Part shown: piece by piece, positions 46,827 through 60,029 of the stretch
Layout of the letters: the number at the start of each line of letters is the position of its first letter
Position numbering within the stretch: the stretch's first letter is position 1
Assembly (NCBI GenBank): GCA_017165825.1
Contig: CM029384.1
Span: 16,502,719 to 16,566,718, forward strand
DNA from: Hepsetus odoe
Lineage: Eukaryota > Chordata > Actinopteri > Characiformes > Hepsetidae
Length of the DNA: 64,000 nucleotides
Direction of reading: 5' to 3'
Notes under the pieces: generated by a model
Told to the model about the DNA's origin: nothing
Databases searched by the model: none
What the model saw: the letters and a program-made list of their open reading frames with translations, nothing else
Translations under genes and position numbers: made by a program

Positions 46827-47385
46827 ACAAGCATTTTTGGTATTTTTTAAGTTTAGAATCATCAGCAACATCATCTTGATCCATCATCTTTAGGTAGGGG
46901 ATGGGACATTTACAATCCCTCTTTGTTTTTGTGTCATAATTATATTATTATTGTATATATAATAAAGTAATCTCTGAAGAAATCATCAGTTGCCATTTGA
47001 AGACATCAATGGCCTTGTCAGATCTGATGCACAGGGGAAGTTCATTCCATCAATTAGGAAATGCAAATGAATGGCTCCTGCCTTTGAGAAGTGGGAGATC
47101 ACTATAATGCCACCTGGATTAAGATGGACGATGATGCTAATTTGATATATATGACATAATGGTGGTCCAATTTGCCCATATAGAAACCAAACAGCAAGCA
47201 AAAAGAGCCTCCTGAACAATCCAGCAACACATAATTAGTGTTCATTTCTCATTACATGACTCTTGCACTCTTCTGTTCAACAGAGATGTGTCAAATTGTA
47301 TAGCTGTGATGGTGACAATTTACAAAAATGGGTGGAAATAAATATGCATGGTATTAAGTGCTTTTCTGAAGAGAAAGCACTTAAT
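46827..47385. other. mostly unassigned; possible LINE tail fragment
   Basis: 'gatgcacaggggaagttcat' near 47027 resembles a phrase found in fish LINE 3' regions; too little remains to assign. Confidence 0.3.
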
Positions 47386-47594
47386 TGTGGGGTGACAGTG
47401 GTCTAGTGGTAGGGTACTTGCCTGCAGACCCCTGGATCAAAAGGTCTCAGGTTTGAATCCCCCCTCTACCACTACCACCACTGGGTCCCTGAGCAAAACC
47501 CTTAACCCTGAGTTGCTCCAGGGGGACTGTCCCTGTAATTAGGACATGGAAGTCGCTTTGGATAAGAGTGTCTGCTAAATGCCGTAAATGTAAA
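47386..47594 (+). repeat. SINE family C copy
   Basis: Head 'gacagtggtctagtggtagg', box B 'ggtttgaatcc', and tail 'gtcgctttggataagagtgt' plus 'ctgctaaatgccgtaaatgt', the common fish SINE/LINE end. Same family as the inverted copy at 43926. Confidence 0.88.
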
Positions 47595-50164
47595 AGCCAT
47601 GAAATGAGAGCTCTGTAAGGGCAGATGATTTCGTTATTTTGTTTTTTATTGAATATGTGGAGTATTTATTCAACAGAAAGGCATTTAAATATAATTTTGA
47701 CGTTCACATTTGCAATGGTTTCCATCTTATCAGATAATAGCTTAGGTTTTACTTAAGTAATAAAACTCAAACTTGATGAGAGCTGGCTGAGTGGGCATGT
47801 TTTTTTCTAGTGGAGCTGGGGTGAGTAATATATAAGGACTGCGAAATGCAGTTTTGTTTACTGGGTATCCATAGTTTAGTCACATTACAAAGCTAAAAGC
47901 CAATACGGCTTTGTCATGGTGGCTTGGAGAATGGACACCTACAGGGTCATTCATGTCATACTGTGTTGCCCAGCAATTTTCCTACCGCTACGAAGCTACA
48001 TTGCTTAGCAATTGTCAAGTTTTGTTAGTTGTTATTATTTATGCATTTAAATATTCACTGAAAGTGAATACATTTTATCACATTGTGTTTAGCAGTGATT
48101 AAAACACTTTATTGTCTCTTGTGGCTTGTTGCTTTATGTTCTATATTTACCTGTGCACATAAGTGAATCCTGAATATGCTCAGTGTGAATTCACACTGGA
48201 GGATATATGGCGTGAACAAACAGCTCTTCCAGCTGGATACTGTGAGGTAACCACACATTTGTTTTAAGGTGTGAAATCTCAGTTTTTAAGCAACAATAAA
48301 CTCATTGAAATCTGAGATTAACGCATAGGAGTCAAAGATGTTTATAGGAGGACACTGTAGCCATGGTGACAATTGATTCTGACTGGCATCTTCTGGCTGT
48401 CCCTGGAGACTGGCCCTGCTATGCATTCACTGGGATGATGAATGGCTTGTCCAGCAGGGAATATCAGAGCAGTAAGCATATGCAGACTCATTTCTAGAGA
48501 CAACATGATCCGACTATTCTTGGTAACGTCAGTCGAGATCTCTAGAGGTTGGGGATCTGGTTTTGGGCATAGGCAAGTGTCTCAGTCAAATCATGAACCT
48601 GATGTCTTCGGCTAGGAAGTGGGGATTATGTCAGATCCATTGAGGTCAATTTTCCAATGTAGATTTGACCAAGGCATGTTCAGTCGTACTAAAACTGCCA
48701 GAGTCAATATGGTCTTAAAACAAGCACCAAGGGAATTATCTCTGAAATCCTAACAGCGGTGTGGCACTCATTTATTTTATTTATTTATTTATTCAAAAAG
48801 GCCAGCTGGAAACTCTGTATATGTGTTAACTGTGCAATGTAACCTTCCTGTTCTTATATTTACACTTTTAAACTTTCTATCAAATAATACCTGCCTCTCC
48901 AACCAGCAGACTGGTTCATCTCCCTTCCTAGACAAGATGCCTAAGGCTAAATTTACCGACCTCTCTATCAGATCCAAAGCCAATTTACTTGATTGTTTTT
49001 TACATTTTCTACTTGTATAGTTGAGGGCTAATAAGTCCATCTAAAAAACAAATGTAATCTGGTTTATATTCCTTCTCTTTGGAGATTCAAAAAACCTCAT
49101 CATAGACAGAAGGAGAGTTTCTTCCTGTTGACATTTTGTGTCTATTTTTGAGAAAAGCATGTTTTTTTCTACCCATTGCTGTGAGTTGCTTTCCTTATCT
49201 CCCATTTTCTGCAAAAAGTGAATGTTAAATGTATATTTAAATATACACATTAAGTTTAAATCTTGTTCAGACATTCTCATTTTAAATACTGATAGGCTAC
49301 GTTTTGCTGATTTCAATTCAATTTGAATGACTGAAGACTGAAGATCAGACACTAGTCCTAAGTGAACAAATGGAAAATGCATTATTTTTATTTTGAGTGA
49401 AATTCATTTTTAGCATTTCAATGCATTATTACATTTAATAATGTATTGAAACATTTTCAGAGTTAGCAAAACAGCAAAGGTGTTTATCATTCCTTTAAAT
49501 GGGAACGTTTTAGTTTTTAATGGTCAGAAATGTTTTTGCATTGCAGAAAGTTTTTAGTAATGTCTTGATGAAGTAGCTGTCACAGTTTAAACCCTAGACA
49601 GATGTGTGATTAAATCTTCAGAATGGTGGATTCCTCGTGGATTTAAGAGCATCTTATAAATACAGCATTTTAATTAAACGAAGTAACCACGTATTTTGTC
49701 TAAAGACACAACAGATGACACTGGAGGCAAGAGACCAAAGCTACAAAGGTATGTTTACACGGCATTCAGTATTCAGGATTAAATAAATGCAGACTGCGCT
49801 TGGCCCTTGCTGACTGCGCTTGCTGGTAAACATTGGCCCTTTTTCTTCCACTCCTCCTTCACACTGGCCACAGTTACCAGGCAACGGCAGGCACGGTGGT
49901 GTGCTCCATGAACCAGGGTGGCAGGCGTTAAAGCGAAAGCTCTTATGTAAAGTGCTTGGTGCAGGAATGGAGACTTTTACTGCAACGCACTCCAAGTGGA
50001 CTCATATAAAGTAAAGCTCCAGGTGTAAATGACACTATTGAGCAACATCATAACCACTGACAGATGTGGTGAATAATATTTCATTACACTGGCACATGTA
50101 AACAGGTGAGATATATCACATAGCTGAGATATCAGTTTTTGAAGATGATGTGTTGAAGCAGAAC
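47595..50164. other. no recognisable gene
   Basis: Contains a (TTTA)n stretch at 48771-48793. Several short open frames on both strands show no motif. Confidence 0.4.
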
Positions 50165-50306
50165 AAATGGGAAATTGTAAGGATGTGAGTAACATTGACT
50201 AGGACAAATAGGATGTCTGGATGATTGGACCAGCAAGTCTGTAGGGTGTCTCCGCTATTGTACTTAACATAGTCTAAGTAAGGTCGACAACAAGGTCATG
50301 GGTAAA

Positions 50307-50347
50307 TATAGTTCAATGATGCATGTGGAGAGCATCATTGAACTATA
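50307..50347. repeat. perfect 16-bp inverted repeat (hairpin)
   Basis: 'tatagttcaatgatgc' at 50307-50322 is followed by the 9-base spacer 'atgtggaga' and its exact reverse complement at 50332-50347. Confidence 0.9.
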
Positions 50348-50548
50348 CTTGTTGCTCTGGTCTAATCCCACAGAGGAGCTACTAGAGCACAGTTAGGTTA
50401 AAAAAAATAATAATAAATGGTAGGCCATGATAGAGAGAGGTATGGTGATGCATTGCTGCAGACTAATTAGATTATTCATTCTGATGATTGTCCAGTGGCA
50501 AAAACCCTATATGCACCAGGGAGCACTGTGGGAAAAAGACAAATGGAA

Positions 50549-50581
50549 GTAAAGTGAAAATGACTATTTGCAATTGTGAAA
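50549..50581 (-). repeat. SINE family B end fragment
   Basis: 'gtaaagtgaaaatgactatt' and 'tgcaattgtgaaa' match the end of inverted family B copies (compare 26322 and 17030). The rest is missing. Confidence 0.5.
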
Positions 50582-50720
50582 AAGCCTGGGTCCTGGCATT
50601 TGGCTTACCATACCATCAGAACAAATGCACTGTTTGATAGCAAGGTTTTTACTTAATTTCAGGAATTATTTGACAAATTTGACAAAAAGTTAAAGATCCT
50701 GATTTGGCCCTGACAAATTC

Positions 50721-51400
50721 TCATTTTCATCATCAGAACTACAATTCATGATTACCTGTGAGATGCGCTGGAAAATTCAAAGTCTGGTCCATAGAAGCCT
50801 TATCCCACTTTTTAGATTAAAGAGTTATCGTCATGTGTACAAGTACTATTACATTTTTACTGGAATGCCTTCTCAAAGACTGTAACAGGCAGTGAGACAG
50901 TGGGACAGTGAAATTTGTATTGTCTTCAAATCTGGACTCATCATGATTTGCAGAATTTCATTCTTTTCCGTATATGAAGAGTGCTTTTCGTTTTGTAACT
51001 TTCAAAGGCTTACATATTTATTCTGTTGTTTTCTATGGGCATCATTAATATATTTCAGTCCTCTGGCAAGCAATAATCACAACAAAACATTTTCAAATTC
51101 ATGCAAAAGAAATTATATGACAGTGAAGCAAAATCTGTCCCTGAAGTTTACATTCTCAAGCTGTGTCCATGGAGAGCTGTGCACTTTCATTCCCAGATTT
51201 GGAAAATAATAAATTACAGCTAGTCTTATTACAGTGCCTGTGAACATAATTCACTATATCTGTACTTCTTCTGGCATATAGATATTTTACTTTGACTCTT
51301 TATGTGTAACTACAGATGCATTCATTTAGTTTTCTTCTGATTATCTGGGGCCTGATCACGGCAGTAGCTGGGGGAAAGGTGCAGCCCAGACAGACCTAGT
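50721..51400. other. no recognisable gene
   Basis: Nothing recognised. Confidence 0.4.
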
Positions 51401-51414
51401 TAATTCTATCAGCT

Positions 51415-51870
51415 TCTCCTGGGGGATGCCAAAACACCCCAGTCCTGCTGAGATATATATTCCTCCCAGCATGACAGAGGAGCAGTGGCTCTGCTTAAAG
51501 CTCCTCCTGTTCTCTGAGCTGCTCACCCAATACCTAAGAGTGTCCTCAGGCCCAAGGAGGAAACACTTTTTTTTATCAATGGCACCCGCAATCTCATTCT
51601 CTCACACTACCTAGAGCTCTTGAACATAGGAGATGATTTAAACAAAGATAGACTGGTAAACCATTTTGAGGTCAGAAATGAACAAGACCCCATGATACTT
51701 GAAATCCTCCAACTGAGGCAATAATTTGCACTCTACTCAGAAGAAAAAAAAAATTCTGGTTTAGAACCATGACTTCAGGCTTGGAGGGGCTGGTCCTCAT
51801 TCCTGTAATTTCACCTTCAGCACCGCAAATCATCCCAAAGCAATTAGAGCTGAGCTTTGATTTTGCCATT
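51415..51870 (-). pseudogene. LINE ORF2 remnant (reverse transcriptase, after the active site), clade uncertain
   Basis: The complement contains 'GMRTSPSKPEVMVLNQN' followed by 'SRVQIIASVGGFQVSWGLVHF', which parallels the 'GMRIS-SK-E-MVL ... V-EFKYLGVLF' block of several LINE reverse transcriptases just downstream of the catalytic box. On the plus strand 'gaacaagaccccatgatact', 'gacagaggagcagtggctct' and 'caaggaggaaacac' match a well-known fish LINE 3' coding region. Frames are broken. Confidence 0.65.
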
Positions 51871-52117
51871 CTAGCTTGATCTTTTTACCTTGTTAATAGG
51901 TACAGGGTTTAAACCACATTACAAAAATGTATTAAGCTATTTAAATACAAATTTGTTATATTAGTGGAGGAATCCAGATGAACGGATGCCAATATTACAT
52001 CTTCTACTTCTCATTTCAGCTGATTCTGTAACGGTGGCAGGGTGTGGGGAGGACGCCAATGCTGAGCCAGGAGTTCGGATCATAGTTTTATTAGCTATAT
52101 TAAAAACACCTCATCCG
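51871..52117. other. no recognisable feature
   Basis: Short gap between LINE remnants. It includes 'ggaggacgccaatgctgagc' near 52051, reminiscent of the LTR family end ('gctcagcgcagacgtccttc') on the complement, but too diverged to call. Confidence 0.3.
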
Positions 52118-52390
52118 TGACAGATTCAGGGTTCATTCAGGGTTTCATTCAGGGTTCACCACAGCAGATCAACCGTCTCTATTTTATATTGATCTCTTCT
52201 CCCTCCTTCAAACCAACTGCTTGCAAATCCTCTCTCACATCCATAAAACTCGACACTCCTACTGCAGACCTCACCACTGTCACACTGCCCTCATATATAA
52301 CTACTACTAGAACTACTTTTACATGCTTCTCTGTCACACCTGACTTCCTCATACAAAACCACAACTTCTTCTCTCTTCTCGTTTGATCCT
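52118..52390 (-). pseudogene. internally deleted RTE LINE (RT piece fused to 3' end)
   Basis: The complement frame reads 'MWFCMRKSGVTEKHVKVVLV' then 'YEGSVTVVRSAVGVSSF', which is the RT region before the active site. It jumps directly to 'MDVREDLQAVGLKEGEE', the ORF2 C-terminus, and to the 3' end 'gttgatctgctgtggtgaac'. The intervening catalytic and thumb regions are missing without a frameshift at the join. This is the same RTE family as at 8890 and 35640. Confidence 0.75.
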
Positions 52391-52502
52391 CCGTTAGATG
52401 CTAACATTACATAGCAAGTTAAAAACTTCGACAGGAAAGTAGATTAAAAGAAACAGGACTAAAACCTGACAGTTTCACTAGGTTTTGTATAATATGTTTT
52501 AT

Positions 52503-52625
52503 CCATCCATCCATTTTCTGCCGCTTGTCCCAAACGGGGTCGCGGGGGAGTGCTGGAGTCCAACCCAGCGCACACAGGGCGAAGGACGGGGGACACTCCC
52601 TGGACAGGTCGCCAGCCCATCGCAG
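52503..52625 (-). repeat. 5'-truncated SINE family A tail with 12-bp target duplication
   Basis: The plus strand reads 'ccatccatccattttctgcc', 'gcttgtcccaaacggggtcg', and ends at 'gacaggtcgccagcccatcg'. It is flanked by direct repeats 'aatatgttttat' at 52491-52502 and 52626-52637. Head and core are absent. Confidence 0.93.
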
Positions 52626-52637
52626 AATATGTTTTAT

Positions 52638-55190
52638 AAATAATTTAAAATAATTTCTGGGTCCATTTTTTAATTATCCTTGGGGGCATACCCAGAGTGC
52701 CCTGAGTAAAAGCTTAGCCCCCTTTTGAGTAAGTGGATTTGGAATTATTAAAATATGTTCAAAATGGAAAAAATTCGTTTTCTTAAAATGTTTTTCAGAA
52801 AGTTAAATAATTTTTAATGTTCTGAGAATTTCAAAAATGCCCAATTTTCCAAATGTTCCCAGTGCACTTTTTTATGTTAACCATTTATCAGATTGTTCCC
52901 CTACTAAGGTTCTTTTCTCCCTAGGGTCTTTTCACTGACAAAAGCTTTTAACTTTGTCCAGTTCTTTTCCTCCAAACCACCTCACATTTGTGGTTGGTTG
53001 GTTGGTTGGTTGGTTGGTTGGGTAAATTCCAGATATTTGAAGATTTGTATCACTTGTTGTACTGCAATCTTGTTTCAGCCTTTCATGAATCATTTTAATA
53101 ATTTATTACTAAAATGTAGTCTTGTGATGAACTGGCAGACTGTCCAAGTGTCTCTTTTAACCATCACCTATCACGTTTTTGGAATGTGCTGCAGGCCTGA
53201 AATTCTTTAATGAGTATCTATTAACAAATTACATTAAGGGGTCAGATAGTTCAGTGTCTGAATGCTTAACCCTTAGCCCTGAGGCTTGACACAGTACTCT
53301 TCCAGTCAGCTCTTCACTTCACAACATGCATTGACCAGCGAACACTTCAGCGAATCTTCAGTTTCTCAGCAAAAGCTTGTAGCATAAAAGTGGCACATAT
53401 TCACAGACAGACTGGGGGAGCTGTTCGACTTGTCACTCTTTTGTGGTGCAAGCCAAACTGGCATGCAGTTGCATGTCTGATTAAGGGAGCATTCAGATAA
53501 CAGAAGGTTTAAACTCAAAGCAGAGCAGAATATAGTGCTTTAGAAAGCAAAACAGGGAATCCATCCTTGGGGTTGGGTTTAAGCACCTCTGGAAAAAGTA
53601 TGTAAATACAAAACTCTGGGTCACTAATGGTCATTATTATGTTCCTTGATAGTTACAACTGAGATTTATAAAAAAGATTTTAGAAAAACTTAAGATATTT
53701 TTTAAACAGAAGGTGAAATTTTTCCCTAATCAAAACTGTAAGGATTTTATTTATTCTTTCTGATGAGTCTTACATTAGTTAGAATTTCCAGTGTCCCATC
53801 ACAGTGCAGGAGCCGGGTTACGAACTTTAGATACCTCACATGCAGCATTGGGTAGCAGCCTAGCAGGTTGCAGAGGCTCACAGAGGAAATGCATTAACCA
53901 TAACTCTCACCGGCTACTCAGAAGTGTAGAGGGGTATACAATGTCAAGTTACACATCACATTAGCCAGTAGCTCATAAAGCTTATTCTTCCTATATTTTC
54001 ACTACCAATAAATAAACAAATAAACTTGTGACTGTCGGATGGAGAGTTTAAGTGGCCGTGGGAGGGAGGCACATTAAAACGAGCAGCTGTGGTGTGAAGA
54101 ATAAAAAAAAACAGAGTGCTCGCTCTTGCTGCTCTACTGTCTGACAGACATAACAAAATGTACCTGATGACTTGAAAGCTTGGTGAAAAAGGTGTGTAAG
54201 AAATAACACCTTTTTTGGCCTGTGCAAAGTCAAAAAGAGGACACAAACAAGAGTGAACAAAAAGAGTGCTCTCGGATTATCCAATTCTGAAAATATTTTG
54301 CAGCCCATTTTATCAAGGACAGACAAACAAATAAATAAATAAGCCAGAGAAGAAAAGAGAAGCCATGTATTCCTTCGAGCTAAAAGGCAGGCAATATGAA
54401 AGCCAATCATGCTAACCTACAGTATGTTAAGCACTTTTACTGATATTAAGTATACGTTTTATGGCCTCTGTCACAGTTAATGTTGGATAAATGGCATAAT
54501 CTCATAAAGGGACTTCACATCACAGGCTAATGGTTTGCCTGTGTTGACCTAAGGCTTACGAGTGCTGCTGCAATGGTGTGGTCTGATCTTAAGGCTGAAT
54601 GGAGCAGAGTCAGCCCTTAAGACCAATAAATTTTCCCCATGCTGGGGAGAGATATGAGTGATGGTCATCATTACACATCAAAGCCTTTATCTGTAAATAG
54701 CTCATCTTTTCAACTTTGCTATGCCTTCTCTTTTCTCTCTGTGGCCTAAGGATGGGGGGTCTTGAGAGCAGAGAACATGATCAAAGGTTTTGGGATGAGC
54801 TTCCACCTTTCTTTGGAGTACACAAGCCTTTTATCACCTCTATCACCAAAGCCTCTGTCCCAATGAAAAGCAGCACAGATAAGAGACCGAGTCAAAAAGC
54901 ATGGCCGAAGAGAAAGAGCTAATAGAGATTTCAGCGGTAAGATGCAAAAAGGGAAAAGGGAGGGCAAGCAGACTAAGTGCTCTGCCTGTTGGTTAGATGG
55001 TGGAGATGGTGGGGCTGCAAGGAGCTCCCAATGACTCAGGCCTTGATAATGCATGGGAGAAAGAATAGTGTGTGAGGTGCCAGCATCTCCTGTCCTTACA
55101 GACCCTTATGAAATAATGCTGGTCTGGTTTTGACTCTGTTATAGAGAAGCAGAACCATTGTCACCTCTCTGGGGTAAAATACCAGAGCCC
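52638..55190. other. no recognisable gene
   Basis: Contains (GGTT)n at 52992-53021. Overlapping minus-strand frames at 53956-54410 lack any motif. Confidence 0.4.
52992..53021. repeat. (GGTT)n microsatellite
   Basis: About seven GGTT units. Confidence 0.95.
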
Positions 55191-55213
55191 ACACACACAC
55201 ACACACACACACA
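55191..55213. repeat. (AC)n microsatellite
   Basis: About 11 AC units. Confidence 0.95.
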
Positions 55214-55675
55214 AACACAGGGTACTACTACTTTGGTCCACTGCTAAGTAAAAAAAGGAATACTCTACTATACAAAAATCCACTCAGAGATTGGGTTTTA
55301 ACCAGAACAGGGTTACTGCACAATATTTACATTTACATTTACATGATGTCATTACAATGACTTCTTAATGGCAACAAACTATCAATTATTTTTCTAATTA
55401 ATAATTACTTCTAGTAACCCCAACCCCATGTGGGTCTTTATTCTACTTAACCTAGCTTCCACTACTCTTTCCCTCATATTTTATGCTGTGGCTGGAACTC
55501 CTGGAAAAGAGCTGAAAATTAGTAAACAACCCTGAAGAATAACCATCAGATCTATTTATGAAATGAACAGATTTTTATCTTTTAGCATTCACAGACCTGA
55601 ACACATGGTAAATAATTAGCATATCCATCAGTTTTGAACTGCAGATTGACTTCAGTCATGCTGTCAGTTCACATT

Positions 55676-57430
<1,755 letters not shown>

Positions 57431-57889
57431 CATACACTGCTCAAAAAACTTAAAGGAACACTTTGAAAACACATAAGATCTCAATTGGAAAAAAATCATG
57501 CTGGATATCCATACTGATATGGAATGGGTAATGTGTTAGGAACAAAAGGGTGCCATATCATTTAATGAAAATGAAAATGATCAACCTACAGAGGGCTTAA
57601 TTTGTAGTCACCAAGACATTTAAACTGAAAAACTGATGCGGCAGACTAGTCCAATTTGCTGAAATGTCATTGCAACAACTCAAAATGGTACTCAGTATTC
57701 TGCATGGCCCCCATCTGCTTATATGCATGCCTGACAATGTCAGGGCAACTTATGAGAAGTCGGATGGTGTCCTGAGGTATCTCCTCCCAGATCCTGACCA
57801 GGGAATAATGAGCTCCTGAACATTCTTAGGTGCAACCTGGCGGCATCAGATGGACCTAAACTTGATGTCCCAGGGATGTTCTATTGGAT

Positions 57890-58240
57890 TTAGGTGAGTG
57901 GAGGCCAGTCAATGGTATCAATTCTTTCATCCTCCAGGAACTGCCTGCCTACTCTTGTCACATGAGGATGGGCATTATCAAGCACCAGTGGGAACCCAGG
58001 ACCCACTGCACCAGTGAAGGGTCTAACAATGGGTCTAAGGATTTCATCCAGATACCTAATGGCAGTCAGGCTGCCATCATTTATCCTGTACAGGTCTGTG
58101 CGTCCCTCCATGGATATTCCTCCCCAGACCAACACTGACCCACCATCAAACTGATCATGCTGAACAATGTTGCAGGCAGCATAATGTTCTGCCAACATGC
58201 CAATTCTGGTGTTCTCTGGCAAATGCCAGTCGAGCTCCAC
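57890..58240 (-). pseudogene. Tc1-type transposase, catalytic fragment (family d copy 2)
   Basis: The 116-codon frame fuses a piece of the upstream region ('MELDWHLPENTRIGML') to 'AEHYAACNIVQHDQFDGGSV' through the internal deletion. It continues with 'GGISMEGRTDLYRINDGSLT' and 'LVLDNAHPHVTRV', with the second Asp intact. It goes out of frame after 'DTIDWPPL' where the 'SPDLNPIEH' block should be, because of a small deletion near 57893. Lacking the first Asp region and the Glu, it cannot be active. Confidence 0.82.
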
Positions 58241-58323
58241 AGTGCTAGGCAGTGAGCACAGGGCCCACTAGAGGACGTTGGGCTCTCAGGCCACCCTCAT
58301 GAAGTCTGTTTCTAATGGTTTGG

Positions 58324-58509
58324 TCAGAGACATTCACGATGGAGGTCACTTTGTAGGGCTTTGGCAATACTCATCCTGTTCCTCCTTGCACAAATGAACA
58401 GATACTGGTCCTGCTGATGGGTTAAGGACCTCCGATGGCCCTGTTCAGCCACTGCGTGTCTCATGGAATCTCCTTCATGCTCTTGAGACTGTGCTGGGAG
58501 ACACAGCAC
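58324..58509 (-). pseudogene. Tc1-type transposase, N-terminal fragment (family d copy 2)
   Basis: The frame contains 'RRSLTHQQDQYLFICARRNR' and 'KALQSDLHRECL', part of the second helix-turn-helix. The preceding linker is shortened relative to copy 1. The end of the domain ('VSDQT-RNRLHEGG') is in a different frame. Confidence 0.78.
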
Positions 58510-58860
58510 ACCCTGACACTGATTAACAACCCCCTCTGCTACTTAACTGACCAGATCAATATCCCAGAAGTTTAATTGACTTGATACTGTACTCTGATTA
58601 AAAATGTTCCTTTAATTTATTTTAATCAGTGTATATTCTAAAATCTTGTCAAAACTGCAATCATGTGAGGCCGGGGGTCCAAGAAGTAAAGGAATGCGCT
58701 AGCCTTCATTTCCAGAGCCTAGTGGCAGCTTGCAACAGAAACCACACCTGTCCAAGTTGTGTTAGGGTTGGTTTAAAGGTGACTGAGGTGTGGTTTTTAT
58801 CTAGCTGTAAACATGCAGAGCTTTGACAACTGCATGTGGCACCCTAGTTTCACACCATCG

Positions 58861-59052
58861 TGGGATTGAATAGCAGACCAGTAGGTTGCCCTGAGGTACC
58901 CTTGAGCAAGGTACCGTCCCTGTCACTGCCCCCGGCTGCTTTCAATAGCTGCCCCCTGCTGCACGTGTGTGTATGGGTGAAACGCAGAGGTTGAACTTTT
59001 TTGTGTTGTCCTGTACTGCATTTCACAATTACAAGAGTAGTCACTTTCATTT
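58861..59052 (+). repeat. SINE family B copy, head truncated
   Basis: Begins at a degenerate 'gggattgaatagcagaccag' and continues through 'acccttgagcaaggtaccgt', 'gctgccccctgctgcacgtg' and 'caagagtagtcactttcatt'. Confidence 0.85.
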
Positions 59053-59074
59053 AATAAAACTAATTTTGTAGCAA

Positions 59075-59324
59075 AAGGGGCAGCGGTGGCCTAGTGGTTA
59101 GGGCGTTGGCCACGTGATCAGCGGATCGGGGGTTCGAACCCCTTCCCAATAGGTTGCCCTGAGGTACCCTTGAGCAAGGTGCCGTCCCTGCCATGCTCCT
59201 CCCTGCGATGGGCTGGTGACCTGTCCAGGGTGCGTCCCCCGTCCTCGCCCTGTGTGCGCTGGGTTGGACACCAGCACTCCCCCGCGACCCAGTTTGGGAT
59301 AAGCGGCAGATAATAGATGGATGG
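59075..59324 (+). repeat. SINE family A copy, full length, 13-bp target duplication
   Basis: Head 'ggggcagcggtggcctagtg' with box A 'tggcctagtgg', box B 'gggttcgaacccc', core 'acccttgagcaaggtgccgt', and LINE-like tail 'cgccctgtgtgcgctgggtt' ending in 'gatggatgg'. It is flanked by the perfect direct repeat 'aattttgtagcaa' at 59062-59074 and 59325-59337. This is the best reference copy of family A in the window. Confidence 0.96.
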
Positions 59325-59337
59325 AATTTTGTAGCAA

Positions 59338-59770
59338 CTTGGATTTTATTCTTGTGAGTTGTTATCGAAATTAATTATTTGTTCTAAACATGAGACACCT
59401 AATTATGTTTAAGACACTGATCTGCACTGCAAGTTCCACACAAGAGTCATTAAACCGAGGAAATAAACAGTTTGAGTGAGCAAACTTGTAGAGCACTTGG
59501 GTCTCTGTAAGGCATTCTGAAAAGCTTATCACATGAGATTATCAGTATTCTGCTGTTCATAGCAGTATTTTTAAATCTAACTTTTGAACGATGACCAAGC
59601 ATACCAGGTCCCCAGGGATAATGTATTGTCTATGGTATGGCTTAGAGGATTGTTGCATCATTTTGACATGACGGAACTGTAGCACTAACAAATGCTTCAT
59701 TTTACCTTAAAATGTAAATATACATTTTCCAAACCTTGTCTCATCCACAATCTTAGAAACTGAAAGAAAA
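59338..59770. other. no recognisable feature
   Basis: Nothing recognised. Confidence 0.4.
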
Positions 59771-60029
59771 AGAAAGTGAAAGTGACAACCCTTGTCATTG
59801 TGAGGTCACAGCACAGCACACGTGAACCACAACAAAATTGAACCTCTGCATTTAACCCATGCACACAAACACCGTGCAGCAGTGGGCAGCTACTGAAAGT
59901 GCCTGGGGAGCAGCGACGGGGACGGTACCTTGCTCAAGGGTACCTCAGGGCAACCTACTGGTATGGGAATCGAACCCACAGTCTTCCGATGTGGGGGAAA
60001 CTCCCTAACCACTAGGCCACCGCTGCCCC
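59771..60029 (-). repeat. SINE family B copy (inverted), full length
   Basis: The plus strand shows 'aaagtgaaagtgacaaccct', 'acaccgtgcagcagtgggca', 'gacggtaccttgctcaaggg', box B complement 'gggaatcgaacccac' and 'ctaggccaccgctgcccct'. This is the best reference copy of family B in the window. Confidence 0.95.

Larger units (their letters stand above)
50165..50720 (+). mobile_element. degraded Tc1/mariner fragment (family b, second copy)
   Basis: Patches follow the family also seen at 7060: 'caaggtcatgggtaa' near 50292, 'taatcccacagaggagctac' near 50363, 'gcaccagggagcactgtggg' near 50513, and 'gcctgggtcctggcattt' near 50584. No coding frame survives. A hairpin (50307-50347) and a SINE B scrap (50549-50581) lie inside it. 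Confidence 0.5.
57433..58633 (-). mobile_element. internally deleted Tc1/mariner transposon (family d, copy 2)
   Basis: The left inverted repeat 'tacactgctcaaaaaactta' and a degenerate right end 'aatttattttaatcagtgta' bound about 1.2 kb. The interior tracks copy 1 at 30032 but lacks a block between 'cataatgttctgccaacatg' and the N-terminal half, removing the first catalytic Asp. It also has a truncated 3' region. Confidence 0.88.

Noticed and set aside
46980..47230. Possible LINE tail on the minus strand
   Set aside because: Only one phrase, 'gatgcacaggggaagttcat', resembles a known fish repeat; too little to call.
53956..54410. Overlapping hydrophobic frames on the minus strand suggesting a membrane protein
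   Set aside because: No start context, splice sites or conserved motif; the frames are broken and AT-rich, as expected by chance.
59075..59165. Possible tRNA gene (box A and box B present)
   Set aside because: The promoter boxes belong to the SINE head. The sequence continues into the SINE core and does not fold as a complete cloverleaf with an acceptor stem.
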